From Gammaproteobacteria bacterium (GTDB taxonomy: Bacteria > Pseudomonadota > Gammaproteobacteria > Pseudomonadales > UBA5518): DNA of 64,000 bases. Under the pieces are notes generated by a model. The model did no database searches and had not been told where the DNA came from. It worked only from the letters and a program-made list of their open reading frames with translations. The stretch is from positions 186,001 through 250,000 of the forward strand of contig JADKDK010000007.1 of NCBI GenBank assembly GCA_016718385.1, written 5' to 3'. The translations under genes and the position numbers were made by a program. Positions 9,321 to 19,317 of the stretch are shown here, one piece after another (position 1 is the first letter of the stretch; every line of letters starts with the position of its first letter).

Positions 9321-9559
9321 GGGCCTTGAGGCCCGTGGGAGACTCGACGCCAGCGCCCACTTCGTGAAAGACTACGGGCGCAACGACCGCGCAGCCTTGC
9401 GCGGGTGTGGGGCGCGACACTGGGGATGACTTGGCGGTTTGAGCCGGTGTCGCGCCTGCGTTGCCACAGGCCGAGCCCGATTGTGCGCGCATCGGCCACT
9501 CGGGTGCCAAACGCCCTCCCTCCCGATTGCACGAACACCCCGCCCGCCATCGGCGCGCC

Positions 9560-9614
9560 GGGGTCAGGGGCGTTTCCAGTCGCCCTACGGGCGCCTTCCA
9601 ACGCCCCTGACCCC
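9560..9614. repeat. Perfect 15-bp inverted repeat inside the IS21 element
   Basis: GGGGTCAGGGGCGTT at 9560-9574 is repeated as its exact reverse complement at 9600-9614, around a 25-base loop that itself contains a small GCCC-TAC-GGGC hairpin. It lies between the right IS end and the zinc-ribbon gene, in the leader of the IS operon. It could insulate the transposase from outside readthrough or attenuate it. There is no T-run, so a classical terminator is not evident. The rest of 9321-9700 holds no gene I can support. Confidence 0.75.
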
Positions 9615-9707
9615 ATCAAGCAAACAGCCGCTATCCGCTCACCAGATCAAGGTCATGCTGTGCCGTGCCGGCGGTGGACGCCGGATTTGTGCGGGAATCG
9701 ACCGCCG

Positions 9708-11213
9708 TTAACACAGCGGATGGGTTGCGGTCGATGCCGTCGTGGATACGTCCCAGCCACCACCAAGGGCCTTGTACAGCGCCACCAGTTGCACGGCGGC
9801 GTTGGTATGCGCGCGTGCGGCTGCGGTTTCGGCCTCGTGCAGACTGCGCTGGGCAGCCAGCAGTTCGACCAGCGCAATGTCGCCCGCCGCGTAGCGCGCC
9901 TTGGCGTGGCCGTAGCTGGTGCGCGCGGCATCCAGTGCCATACCGCGGCGCTCCAGTGTGTCCAGCCCGCCGTGGTAGTCGCCAAGCGCGCGCTCGGCAT
10001 CGCCCAGCGCCGCCAGCACGGCCTGCTCATAGGCCAGCGCGGCCTGTCGCTCGGCCGCCTCGCGTGCCCGAATTTCGGCTCGCACACGGCCACCGTCGAA
10101 CAGGCGCCAGGAAATCAGCGGCAGGATGGAAAAACGCGAGCTGGATGCATCGAACCAATCGCCCGTACTGAGCGCTTGGAACCCGCCGCCGACACCGATG
10201 GAGAGTTTGGGGAACAACTCGGCCGTGGCCACGCCGATGTCGGCGGAACTCGCTGCCAGGCGACGTTCCGCAGCCAGCACGTCCGGGCGCCGGCGCAGCA
10301 TCTCTGCGCGCTCGCCCACCGGCAGCGCCCGCAGCGTGCTCGGCGTCAAGGGGCCATCCAGCAGTGCCAGCTCCCGCTCCGGCGGCGCGCCCAGCAGCAC
10401 GCCCAGGCTGAGTATCGCGGCGCGCTGACGCGCCTGGATATCCGGGATGAGCGCGTTGACTGCTGTCCATTGGGCGTACGCCGCCTCCACGTCGGCGGCC
10501 GACGCGTCGCCCAGCGCATGCCGCAGGCGCACCAATTCCAAGGTCTGCTGCAGCGTATCCAGTGTGGCCTGTTGTGCGTGCAACTCGTAGCGGGCGCCGA
10601 CGGCGGTGAACCAGGTGCGCGCGACCTCGGCCACGATGCGCATGCGTACGCCCTGCGCCTCGGCTTCGGTCGCCTGCAGGCGGGCGCTGGCGCCTTCCAG
10701 CGCCCGCCGCCTGGCCCCGAACAAGTCGGCCTCCCAGGCCGCGTCGAAGCCCGCGTCGTAGATGGTCTGCGTTGCGTCAAGGCCGGGGATCGAACCTACG
10801 GGCAGGGGTCCGTTCTCGCTTTGACGGCGCCGGTTGACGCTCGCGCCAGCGGCGGCGGTGGGCAATGCCTCGCCGGCCACACGATCGCGCAGGGCGCGTG
10901 CCTCATCGATGCGTGCCGCAGCCTGGCGCAGATCCAGGTTCTGTGCCAGCGCCGTGGCCATCAGGCGATCGAGGATGGGATCGTCCAGTGCAGACCACCA
11001 TTGGCTCAAGTCTGCGGACTGGGATTCGCTTGCCAACGGCAAGCTCCAGCCGCTGCCGACGTCGACCGGCGGCGGCTCGCGGTAGTCGGGGCCCACGCTT
11101 GCGCAGGCAGTCAGCAGCACGCAGGACAGGGCCAGCGCGAGCGGACGCGCGCGCCCAGGGGTCAGGCCGGTGACGGTTGCGCGAAGAAAGGGAGTGCGGG
11201 GATTGGATTTCAT
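9708..11213 (-). CDS. NodT-type outer-membrane efflux lipoprotein (TolC-like), C-terminus altered by IS
   Basis: A 501-residue outer-membrane factor with two OEP domains. A lipoprotein signal ends LLTAC with the acylated Cys at 37, then GPDYREPP, the usual NodT/OprM-family start. It should form the outer channel of the export system encoded upstream. The ATG at 11213 overlaps the permease stop (ATGA). The last codon and the stop (TGT TAA) lie inside the IS21 end. Without the IS the frame would continue 12 more residues to a TGA at 6288-6286. The channel fold is complete before this point, so function is probably retained. Confidence 0.92.
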   Translation of the reverse strand: MKSNPRTPFLRATVTGLTPGRARPLALALSCVLLTACASVGPDYREPPPVDVGSGWSLPLASESQSADLSQWWSALDDPILDRLMATALAQNLDLRQAAARIDEARALRDRVAGEALPTAAAGASVNRRRQSENGPLPVGSIPGLDATQTIYDAGFDAAWEADLFGARRRALEGASARLQATEAEAQGVRMRIVAEVARTWFTAVGARYELHAQQATLDTLQQTLELVRLRHALGDASAADVEAAYAQWTAVNALIPDIQARQRAAILSLGVLLGAPPERELALLDGPLTPSTLRALPVGERAEMLRRRPDVLAAERRLAASSADIGVATAELFPKLSIGVGGGFQALSTGDWFDASSSRFSILPLISWRLFDGGRVRAEIRAREAAERQAALAYEQAVLAALGDAERALGDYHGGLDTLERRGMALDAARTSYGHAKARYAAGDIALVELLAAQRSLHEAETAAARAHTNAAVQLVALYKALGGGWDVSTTASTATHPLC

Positions 11214-12328
11214 TGCAGGCGTCCTCGGACGAATACGGTGGCCATGGTCAGCGTGGCGAGGGCGATGACCGCCAGCGGCCACAGGCTGGCGAGAATGTCA
11301 CCGGGCGGCATGGCCTTGAGAAAGCTGCCTTCGACGATGATGAGGAAATGGGTCAGTGGGATGGCCTGAGCCAGCCATTGCAGGACGACAGGCATGTTTT
11401 CCACAGGCGTCGCAAAGCCGGACATCAGCACCGCCGGCACGCCGATGGCGAACGCTCCCAGGATGGCCTGCTGCTGCGTCATGCTGACCGCGGAAATCAT
11501 CAGGCCGATGCCGACCACCGAGGCGATGAACAGCACCAGGCTGGCAAGCAGGAGTGCAAACGAGCCCGTAAACGGGATGCCGAACAGGAAGACGCCCGCG
11601 CTGATCATGAACAGGCCCAGCCCGGTGCCAATTGCGAGTGCCGGCAGCGACTTGGAGATGATGATCTCGGGCGTCGAGGTGGGCGACACCAGCAACTGGT
11701 CGAAGGTGCCCAGCTCGCGCTCGCGCGCGATCGACAACGAGGTGATCAAGAGCGAGCTGAACAGCGCCAGGATGCCCGTCAGGCCGGGCACGATGAACCA
11801 GCGGTAGACCAGATTCGGGTTGAACCAGTGGCGCACGACCACGGGCGTTGGTGCCTGGGCGTCGGGCACGACCTCGGCGCCGACATCGGCGGCGATGGTG
11901 GACAGATAGGCCACGGTGATCTGCCCGGAGTTGCTGCGCCGGCCATCGACCAGTACCTGCGCGCGGCCACTTTCGCCGGCGGCGATGGAGCGCGAGAAAT
12001 CCACCGGGATGGCGAGCGCGGCGATCACCTCGCCACGGTCGATCAGCTCGTGGAGCTGCTGTTGGCTGTCGACATGCCGGACGTGGGTGATGAAGCGGGC
12101 GCTGTCCAGGCGCTGTACCAACTCGTGCGACCAGCGCCCCGCATCCTGATCGTAGACGGCGATATCGACGTTGCGCACTTCCAGCGTCGCGGCAAAGGCG
12201 AACACCAGCAACTGCAGGATCGGCGGCACGAACACCACCATGCGGCTGCGCGGGTCGCGCAGGACGCTGAGCACTTCCTTGATGAACTGGGCGCGCAGGC
12301 GGGTGAACGAGAATGCGGAAGTCAACAT
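11210..12328 (-). CDS. ABC-2 type permease, YbhR-like
   Basis: A 372-residue inner-membrane permease. It has one N-terminal membrane segment (about 28-50), a large periplasmic domain (about 55-175) and five to six C-terminal membrane segments, the ABC2 membrane type 3 layout of YbhR/YhhJ proteins. With the neighbouring permease it should form the heterodimeric membrane part of a drug- or lipid-type exporter driven by the double ATPase. It starts 4 bases after the preceding permease and overlaps nodT downstream. Confidence 0.92.
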   Translation of the reverse strand: MLTSAFSFTRLRAQFIKEVLSVLRDPRSRMVVFVPPILQLLVFAFAATLEVRNVDIAVYDQDAGRWSHELVQRLDSARFITHVRHVDSQQQLHELIDRGEVIAALAIPVDFSRSIAAGESGRAQVLVDGRRSNSGQITVAYLSTIAADVGAEVVPDAQAPTPVVVRHWFNPNLVYRWFIVPGLTGILALFSSLLITSLSIARERELGTFDQLLVSPTSTPEIIISKSLPALAIGTGLGLFMISAGVFLFGIPFTGSFALLLASLVLFIASVVGIGLMISAVSMTQQQAILGAFAIGVPAVLMSGFATPVENMPVVLQWLAQAIPLTHFLIIVEGSFLKAMPPGDILASLWPLAVIALATLTMATVFVRGRLQ

Positions 12329-12332
12329 CGCG

Positions 12333-13498
12333 TCACTCCAGGTTCTTGCGCGTGGCGCGCTTGGCGATCACGAAGAACAGCCCCCCGATCGCCGCCATGG
12401 CCGCCAGGTTGGGCAGGAACACGGCCCAGATGTCGCCGGCCAGGAACACCGTCTTCAGCGAATCGACGAAGTAGCGCGCTGGAACCACCAAGGTGATGGC
12501 GCGGATCGGTGCCGGCATGGCGTCGATCTCGTACAGAAAGCCCGACAGCATGAAGGCCGGCAGAAAGCCCGTGAACAGCGCGATCTGCGCTGCCAGGAAC
12601 TGGTTGCGTGCCAAGGAGGAAATCAGCAGACCCTGACCCAGCGCCGGCACCATGAACACCGCCGACAGCAGCAGCAGCGCTGCCAGCGAGCCCCGCATCG
12701 GCACGCCGAACACGAACACCGCCAGCGCCGCCGCGCCAAGCGTGGACAGCATGCCGAGCACGAAGTACGGCAGCAGCTTGCCGATCAGGATTTCGGCCAC
12801 CGAGGCCGGCGTGGACAGCACCGCCTCCATGGTGCCGCGCTCCCATTCACGCGCCACCACCAGTGCAGTCAGCATGGTGCCGATGATGGTCATGACGATG
12901 GCGATGGCACCGGGAATCAGTGCGCGGCGGCTTTCCAGCTCGGGGTTGAACCAGTAGCGCGGTTCCAGCATGACGGCCTGCGCTGGTGCTCCGACGTCCA
13001 GTCCGGCACGCCAGGACTGGACCACGCCGCGGGCGTAGTTCTCGACGTAGTTGGCGGTATTGGGGTAGGAGCCGTCGGTGACGATCTGCACCAGCGGCTC
13101 GCTGCCACGCTGGGCCAGCCGCTGCTCGAAATCCTGCGGGATCACCACGTAGCCGCGCAGGTCGCCTGAGACCAGCTGGTCGGCCACTTCGCGCCGGTCA
13201 TGGGCGAAGTGGGCATCCAGGAACTTTGTGCCGGCAAAGGCCGCCGCAAGCTCCTGCGCTGCAGCGCCGGGCGACTCCAGCACCACGCCGACGCGGACAT
13301 CCTTCGCATCCAGCGACACCGCATAGGCGAACAGCAGCAGCAACACCACCGGCAGCACGAACGCGATCAGCAGCGTCGAGGGGTCGCGCAGCGCCTGGTA
13401 GCTTTCCTTGGTGACCAGGGCGATCAAGCGCCGCAGATCAAAATGGCGCAGGTCGGTCTGCTGTGGTCCATTCCCGTCCTTGTGCTTTGTGGTGCCGT

Positions 13499-13502
<4 letters not shown>
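12333..13502 (-). CDS. ABC-2 type permease, YbhS-like
   Basis: A 389-residue permease with the same architecture as its neighbour: one membrane segment near residues 45-62 (STLLIAFVLPVVLLLLFAYA), a periplasmic domain with EPRYWFNPELESR, then five or six C-terminal membrane segments. Paired with the YbhR-like protein, it forms the transmembrane module. The ATG overlaps the ATPase stop (ATGA). The order ATPase, YbhS-like, YbhR-like matches the Escherichia coli ybhFSR operon, in which the homologues have been linked to drug and cation export. Confidence 0.92.
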
Positions 13503-15271
<1,769 letters not shown>

Positions 15272-15272
15272 T

Positions 15273-16313
15273 TCAACGCTCCCCCGCCGGGATACGGGTG
15301 CCGGCTTTCGCATCGACCTCGATCGTCACCGGCATGCCCTGGCGCAAGGCACTGTCGCTGTCGGCTTCGTCGATGACGATGCGCAGGCGGTAGACCAGAT
15401 CCGTGCGCAAATCCGTCGTCTCCACCGTCTTGGGGGTGAACTCGGCGCGCGGCGAGATGAAGCCGATCTGGCCGCGATAGACCTTCTCTGATGAATCGCT
15501 TTTGACGCGCACCACAGTACCGGGCGCGATGCGCCCCAAGTCCGACTCGCCCACGTAGGCGCGCACGTAAACCGGCTTGTCCAGGCTCAGGCTGTAGACC
15601 GCGCTCTGGCTTGCAACCATGCTGCCGGGCTCGCGCACCCGTGCGATGACGGTGCCGCTACTGGGCGCCATCAACTCGGTGTCCGCCAAGGCTGTCGTGG
15701 CTTGCGCTGCGGCAGCCTGTGCGGCCGCAAGGCGAGCTTCTGCCGCGGCGATGTCTTCCTTGCGAAAACCTTCGGATGCTTGCGACAGGGCCGCCTTGGC
15801 CGCTTCGACGCCAGCGGCTGCCTGGTCGCGCGCCGTGCGGGCTGCATCGACCGTGCGCTGGCTGCTGGCGCCAGATGCCAGCAGGCCACTCTGGCGCTGG
15901 AAATTGCGCTCGGTCTCGGTGGCGAGCGCCTGGGCCTGCCTGAGGGCCTCGCGCGCCTGGGTGATTTCCTGCGGTCGCAGGCCGCGGCGCAGCTTGGCCA
16001 GTTCCGCCTGCGCCACCTGCACCTGGGCCTGCGCTGCCGCAAGGGCTTCCCGATAGGGTTGCGCGTCAAGCGCCGCCAGGCGCGCGCCCGCGCTGACGGC
16101 ATCGCCCTCATCGAAAGCCATTTGCATCACGCGCCCGGGCTGACGGAAGGCCAGTTGCACCTCGCGGATGTCGACGTTGCCGTAGAGGCGCAATGCATCT
16201 TGTTGTCCATGGTCGCGCGACAACCAGAACGCCAGTGCGCCGCCAAGAGCGAGCACGACGACGGCGATCACGACCCAACGGGTTTTCTTGAAGAGGAGGT
16301 TTGGAGTTTTCAT
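15273..16313 (-). CDS. HlyD/MFP-family periplasmic adaptor, YbhG-like
   Basis: A 346-residue membrane-fusion protein. An N-terminal anchor (about 12-32) is followed by a lipoyl half-motif, a long Ala/Gln-rich coiled-coil hairpin (about 85-215, as in AAAQAQVQVAQAELAKL), the second lipoyl half with MAPSSGTVIARVREPG, and a beta-barrel domain. It would bridge the inner-membrane ABC complex to the NodT-type channel. The long coiled coil is typical of adaptors that reach an outer-membrane factor directly. Its stop is one base from the ATPase start. Confidence 0.94.
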   Translation of the reverse strand: MKTPNLLFKKTRWVVIAVVVLALGGALAFWLSRDHGQQDALRLYGNVDIREVQLAFRQPGRVMQMAFDEGDAVSAGARLAALDAQPYREALAAAQAQVQVAQAELAKLRRGLRPQEITQAREALRQAQALATETERNFQRQSGLLASGASSQRTVDAARTARDQAAAGVEAAKAALSQASEGFRKEDIAAAEARLAAAQAAAAQATTALADTELMAPSSGTVIARVREPGSMVASQSAVYSLSLDKPVYVRAYVGESDLGRIAPGTVVRVKSDSSEKVYRGQIGFISPRAEFTPKTVETTDLRTDLVYRLRIVIDEADSDSALRQGMPVTIEVDAKAGTRIPAGER

Positions 16314-16340
16314 CGATGGGTTTCCGCTGGATAAAGGTGC

Positions 16341-16766
16341 TCAGTGCTCGCGTGCGACCGGCGCATTCGCCGCTGACCGGCGCCAGGCGATGGCCGCTAT
16401 GCCAGCCCACACCAACGTGCGCAGCGTCATGGCGACCACCGTGCGTCGCTCCCAGGCGCCACCCAGAGCCACATGCACTCCGAAAGCCAGGAACACGAGT
16501 GCGGTCGCCACCGTGATGACAATCGCCAACCACGCGGCCCAGCGCCGGCGCATCCACAAGCCGACGCCGGCGACGATGTAGGCGAACCCGGCCAGAAAAT
16601 TGAACCAGAGCACGAAGGGCACATAGTGGCCGGCGGCTTGGCGCGCCGCGCCGTCGACAAACAGAACGGCGCCGCCCTCCCGAAGAGTGAGCAGACCGAA
16701 GCCGATCGCAAGCAGGGAGATCAGCCAGTGCCAGATGCTGCGTTGTGGATGAGTGGTCATCTTCAT
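16341..16766 (-). CDS. Small four-helix integral membrane protein in the efflux operon
   Basis: About 141 residues with four clear hydrophobic segments (WHWLISLLAIGFGLL; VLWFNFLAGFAYIVAGVG; WLAIVITVATALVFLAFG; MTLRTLVWAGIAAIAW). I do not recognise a named family with confidence. It lies between the TetR gene and the HlyD-type adaptor, 27 bases from the latter, so it is probably co-transcribed. The ATG at 16766 is preferred over upstream starts because the upstream part of the frame is Arg/Pro-rich and not protein-like. E. coli ybhGFSR has no equivalent gene. Confidence 0.8.
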   Translation of the reverse strand: MKMTTHPQRSIWHWLISLLAIGFGLLTLREGGAVLFVDGAARQAAGHYVPFVLWFNFLAGFAYIVAGVGLWMRRRWAAWLAIVITVATALVFLAFGVHVALGGAWERRTVVAMTLRTLVWAGIAAIAWRRSAANAPVAREH

Positions 16767-16953
16767 GGCCTTTACTTGATCGGGGAAACTCCCAGGCCTT
16801 CGTCGTCGTCGCGGCGTGCGTGTGCATTCCGCCGGGCGGTCGGGCTGAGTGTTGAATGACGCGGATTCGCGCTGGAGGCGCAACGCGATCGCATGACCGT
16901 GGTGTGCCTCTCGGCTGACCGAGGAACTGCGTGGCGGCAGGATGGAAGGCGTT

Positions 16954-17571
16954 TCATCGGGTGTGCGTGATGCCACGGAGATAGATGGCAAACACGGCTG
17001 GCGCGTCGCGGCGGATGCGTGCTACATCGCCCGCCAGCAACGACTGCATCACCAGCCCTTGAATTGTGCCGATGAACAAGACGACGGCCGCGTCCACATC
17101 CAGTTCTGAATGCAGCTCGCTTCGCGCCTTACCGGCTTCGAGCAGTCGACGCAACCGCTCACCATATTGACGGGTCAAGGTCTGCACCATTTGCTTGGGC
17201 AGGGTCTCCCCCGGCCGCTGTAATTCGCCGAAGAGCATCCTCGGCACCCCCGGGTGCTCGGCCACGAAGTCGATGTGCGTCTTGAAGATCGCTTCAAGAG
17301 CTGCGAGGGGGGACGTAGCACCTTCTGCGGCCTTGTCTACTCGAGCCAGCAGGCGTTCCGCAACCCAGGACATCACCGCCTGCAGGATTGCGTCTTTAGT
17401 CGGGAAGTGACGGAACAGTGCTCCCTGGGTCAACCCCATGCGCTGCGCGATGGCCGTGGTCGTGATGTCGCTGGGGTTCTGTTCGGCAGCCAAGTCGACC
17501 ACTGCCTCGACGGTGGCCGCGCGCCTCTCATCAGCCGGTAGATGCCTGGAGTGTCCGCTCATTGCTTGCAT
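16954..17571 (-). CDS. TetR-family repressor, probable regulator of the efflux operon
   Basis: A 205-residue TetR regulator. The HTH (about 37-57) ends in the conserved GLTQGALFRHFPTKDAILQAV, and the C-terminal half is a helical ligand-binding domain. It is the first gene of the minus-strand train leading to YbhGFSR-like export genes. In E. coli the same position is held by YbiH/CecR, a TetR regulator of ybhGFSR, so self-regulation and operon repression are inferred. A 20-bp imperfect palindrome lies 12 bases upstream of its start. The ligand is unknown. Confidence 0.92.
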   Translation of the reverse strand: MQAMSGHSRHLPADERRAATVEAVVDLAAEQNPSDITTTAIAQRMGLTQGALFRHFPTKDAILQAVMSWVAERLLARVDKAAEGATSPLAALEAIFKTHIDFVAEHPGVPRMLFGELQRPGETLPKQMVQTLTRQYGERLRRLLEAGKARSELHSELDVDAAVVLFIGTIQGLVMQSLLAGDVARIRRDAPAVFAIYLRGITHTR

Positions 17572-17583
17572 CCCAAAAAGTGA

Positions 17584-17603
17584 GTAATCTATTAATATCT
17601 TAC
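17584..17603. promoter_or_regulatory. Palindromic operator candidate for the TetR regulator
   Basis: The site reads GTAA-TC-TATTAATA-TC-TTAC. The 8-bp core and the outer 4-bp arms are perfectly symmetric, with two unmatched bases between them on each side. It is AT-rich in a GC-rich region and lies 13-32 bases upstream of the TetR start codon, overlapping where its promoter must be. TetR proteins usually bind such 15-25 bp palindromes at their own promoters. Binding is inferred. Confidence 0.65.
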
Positions 17604-17854
17604 CACTGTGCAGCCAGACCGCAAGAGGGGAAGCACGAAAAAGAGGTCTCGATGAACAGCAGAACTGCTATCTCAGACGGCTGCCAACGGTCGATTTCTG
17701 GCGGGCGCAAACGTCGCCCTCCGCACCTCATTGGCGGAAGGGCGCCGGCACATCGCAAGCCTGGCGGGGCGTAAGTGGGCGGGATGTGGATGGAGATGCT
17801 GGCGCCCGAGAGGCCGAACCAGAAGAAGACGAACAGGAGGTGGCCTTGGATTTC
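17604..17854. other. Unassigned sequence between the TetR promoter and the IS3 element
   Basis: No gene can be supported. A 40-codon plus-strand frame (17652-17774) has a passable AGAGG site, but its product is a basic low-complexity peptide. A later plus-strand stretch (from 17784, MWMEMLAPERPNQKK and on) resembles the charged, membrane-proximal start of HlyD/EmrA-type proteins and is cut by the IS3 end. That likeness is weak. This may be the 5' stub of a gene divergent from tetR. Confidence 0.3.
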
Positions 17855-17905
17855 TGAACCGCCCCGGTTTTTGAGGAGGCTCCTTCGATTGAGAATGGAG
17901 CCATC

Positions 17906-18229
17906 ATGAGGAAGTCCCCGAAGTTTTCCCCCGAGGTGATCGAGCGCGCGGTGCGCATGGTCTTCGACGCCAAGGACCAGTACCCGTCGCAGTGGGCGGC
18001 GATCGAGTCGATCGCCGGCAAGATCGGCTGCACGGGCGAGACGCTGCGCAAGTGGGTGCGCCAAGGCGAGCGCGACAGTGGCGTACGCCCTGGCACCACG
18101 ACGGCCGAGCAGCAGCGCATCAAGGAACTCGAACGCGAGGTGCGCGAGCTGCGCAAGACCAACGAGATCCTGAAGCTGGCCAGCGCGTATTTCGCCCAGG
18201 CGGAGCTCGACCGCCATCACAAGAGGTGA
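17906..18229 (+). CDS. IS3-family transposase OrfA (HTH protein)
   Basis: A 107-residue protein with the IS3 OrfA start (RKSPKFSPEVIERAVRMV), an HTH with SQWAAIESIAGKIGCTGETLRKW, and a C-terminal leucine-zipper-like coil (KELEREVRELRKTNEIL). It binds the IS ends and is normally fused to OrfB by -1 frameshifting. The stop overlaps the OrfB GTG codon (GTGA), and OrfB is in the -1 frame, as expected for the family. Confidence 0.95.
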   Translation: MRKSPKFSPEVIERAVRMVFDAKDQYPSQWAAIESIAGKIGCTGETLRKWVRQGERDSGVRPGTTTAEQQRIKELEREVRELRKTNEILKLASAYFAQAELDRHHKR

Positions 18230-19164
18230 ACGCCTTCATCGACGAGCACCGCGCTCGTTGCGGGGTCGAGCCGATCTGCACAGCGCTGCAGGTCGCCCCG
18301 TCGGCGTACCGCCGGCACGCAGCGCGCCAACGGCACCCGGCGCTGCTGTCGCAACGGGCCAAGCGCGATGCCCTGCTGCTGCCCGAGGTGCAGCGTGTCT
18401 TCGACGAGAACCTGCAGGTCTACGGCGCTGACAAGGTCTGGCGCCAGTTGCTGCGCGAAGGTCTGGTCATTGCGCGATGCACTGTCGAGCGGCTGATGCG
18501 GCTGGCCGGGCTGCGCGGTGTGCGCAGAGGCAAGTCGGTGCGCACCACCGTGCCCGACGCCAAGGCGCCATGCCCGCTGGACCGGGTGAACCGGCAGTTC
18601 TACGCCGATCGCCCGAACCAGTTGTGGGTGGCCGACTTCACCTACGTCTCGACCTGGCAGGGCTTCGTCTACGTGGCCTTCGTCGTCGACGTCTACGCCC
18701 GCTGCATCGTGGGTTGGCGGGTCAGCACCACGATGCACACAGACTTCGTGCTGGACGCGCTGGAGCAGGCGCTGTACGCACGCCAGCCCTGGCGCCACGG
18801 CACCCTGACGCACCACAGCGACAGGGGCTCGCAGTACGTCTCGATCCGCTACAGCGAGCGCCTGGCCGAGGCGGGCATCGAGCCGTCGGTGGGCTCCACC
18901 GGCGACAGCTACGACAACGCGTTGGCCGAGACGATCAACGGGCTGTACAAGGCCGAGATCATCCACCGGCGCGGGCCGTGGAAGACCCGTGAAGCGGTCG
19001 AACTGGCCACGCTGGAGTGGGTCTCATGGTTCAACAACAAGCGCCTGCTGGAGCCCATCGGCTACATCCCGCCGGCCGAGGCCGAAGCCAACTACTGGCA
19101 GCAGCAGGAGAAGGCCTCATCCACAACCAAGTCTGCCCCAGAGGCGGCGCAGCAGGAGGGTTGA
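18226..19164 (+). CDS. IS3-family transposase OrfB (DDE integrase core)
   Basis: A 312-residue integrase-like catalytic subunit. The DDE triad is visible as D137 (WVADFTYVST), D199 (HHSDRGSQY) and E235 (DNALAETINGLYKAE), with the conserved K/R seven residues after. Translation can start at GTG 18226, overlapping the OrfA stop, or arise by -1 frameshift into an OrfAB fusion. The upstream extension of this frame is only the shadow of orfA. Intact and probably active. Confidence 0.95.
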   Translation: MNAFIDEHRARCGVEPICTALQVAPSAYRRHAARQRHPALLSQRAKRDALLLPEVQRVFDENLQVYGADKVWRQLLREGLVIARCTVERLMRLAGLRGVRRGKSVRTTVPDAKAPCPLDRVNRQFYADRPNQLWVADFTYVSTWQGFVYVAFVVDVYARCIVGWRVSTTMHTDFVLDALEQALYARQPWRHGTLTHHSDRGSQYVSIRYSERLAEAGIEPSVGSTGDSYDNALAETINGLYKAEIIHRRGPWKTREAVELATLEWVSWFNNKRLLEPIGYIPPAEAEANYWQQQEKASSTTKSAPEAAQQEG

Positions 19165-19317
19165 ACCATGGGTACATGGCCCAACCGGGGGGCCTCCGGC
19201 GGCCCCTGCGGGGGGCTGCAAGAGAGAGAATCCAAAGCCACAAGCAGTCCACTTGATCGTCAGACCAACACGGTCTGACTCAAGCCAACAGGCCTCCTCG
19301 AAACCCGGTGCGGTTCA

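Larger units (their letters stand above)
6330..9713 (-). mobile_element. IS21-family insertion sequence, complete, with 5-bp target duplication
   Basis: The element is 3384 bp. Its ends begin 5'-TGTTGCCGGC (left) and, reverse-complemented, 5'-TGTTAACGGC (right). The inner parts of both ends share GCACAAATC(T/C)GGCGTC at the same distance from the tip. CAGCG is present at 6325-6329 and again at 9714-9718, a direct 5-bp duplication within the 4-8 bp range known for IS21-type transposition. It carries istA, istB and two extra small genes. TG tips, matched inner repeats, duplication and intact transposase genes together suggest a recent insertion. Confidence 0.93.
17855..19317 (+). mobile_element. 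IS3-family insertion sequence, complete ends, no target duplication
   Basis: The element is 1463 bp with imperfect inverted ends: left TGAACCGCCCCGG then GAGGAGGC, and right, read inward, TGAACCGCACCGG then GAGGAGGC. It encodes OrfA and OrfB. The flanks (..GGATTTC and CACTTCC..) show no 3-5 bp duplication, and only the right flank is IS91-family sequence. The insertion was therefore followed by deletion or recombination on the left side. A short hairpin (CAGACC..GGTCTG, 19261-19277) lies between orfB and the right end. Confidence 0.88.

Noticed and set aside
9405..11369. A 654-codon plus-strand frame across nodT
   Set aside because: It spans the IS end and the nodT antisense with no domain. 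nodT itself has a lipobox and family sequence.
17652..17774. A 40-codon plus-strand frame divergent from tetR
   Set aside because: Basic low-complexity peptide with only a weak ribosome-binding site; insufficient for a gene call.
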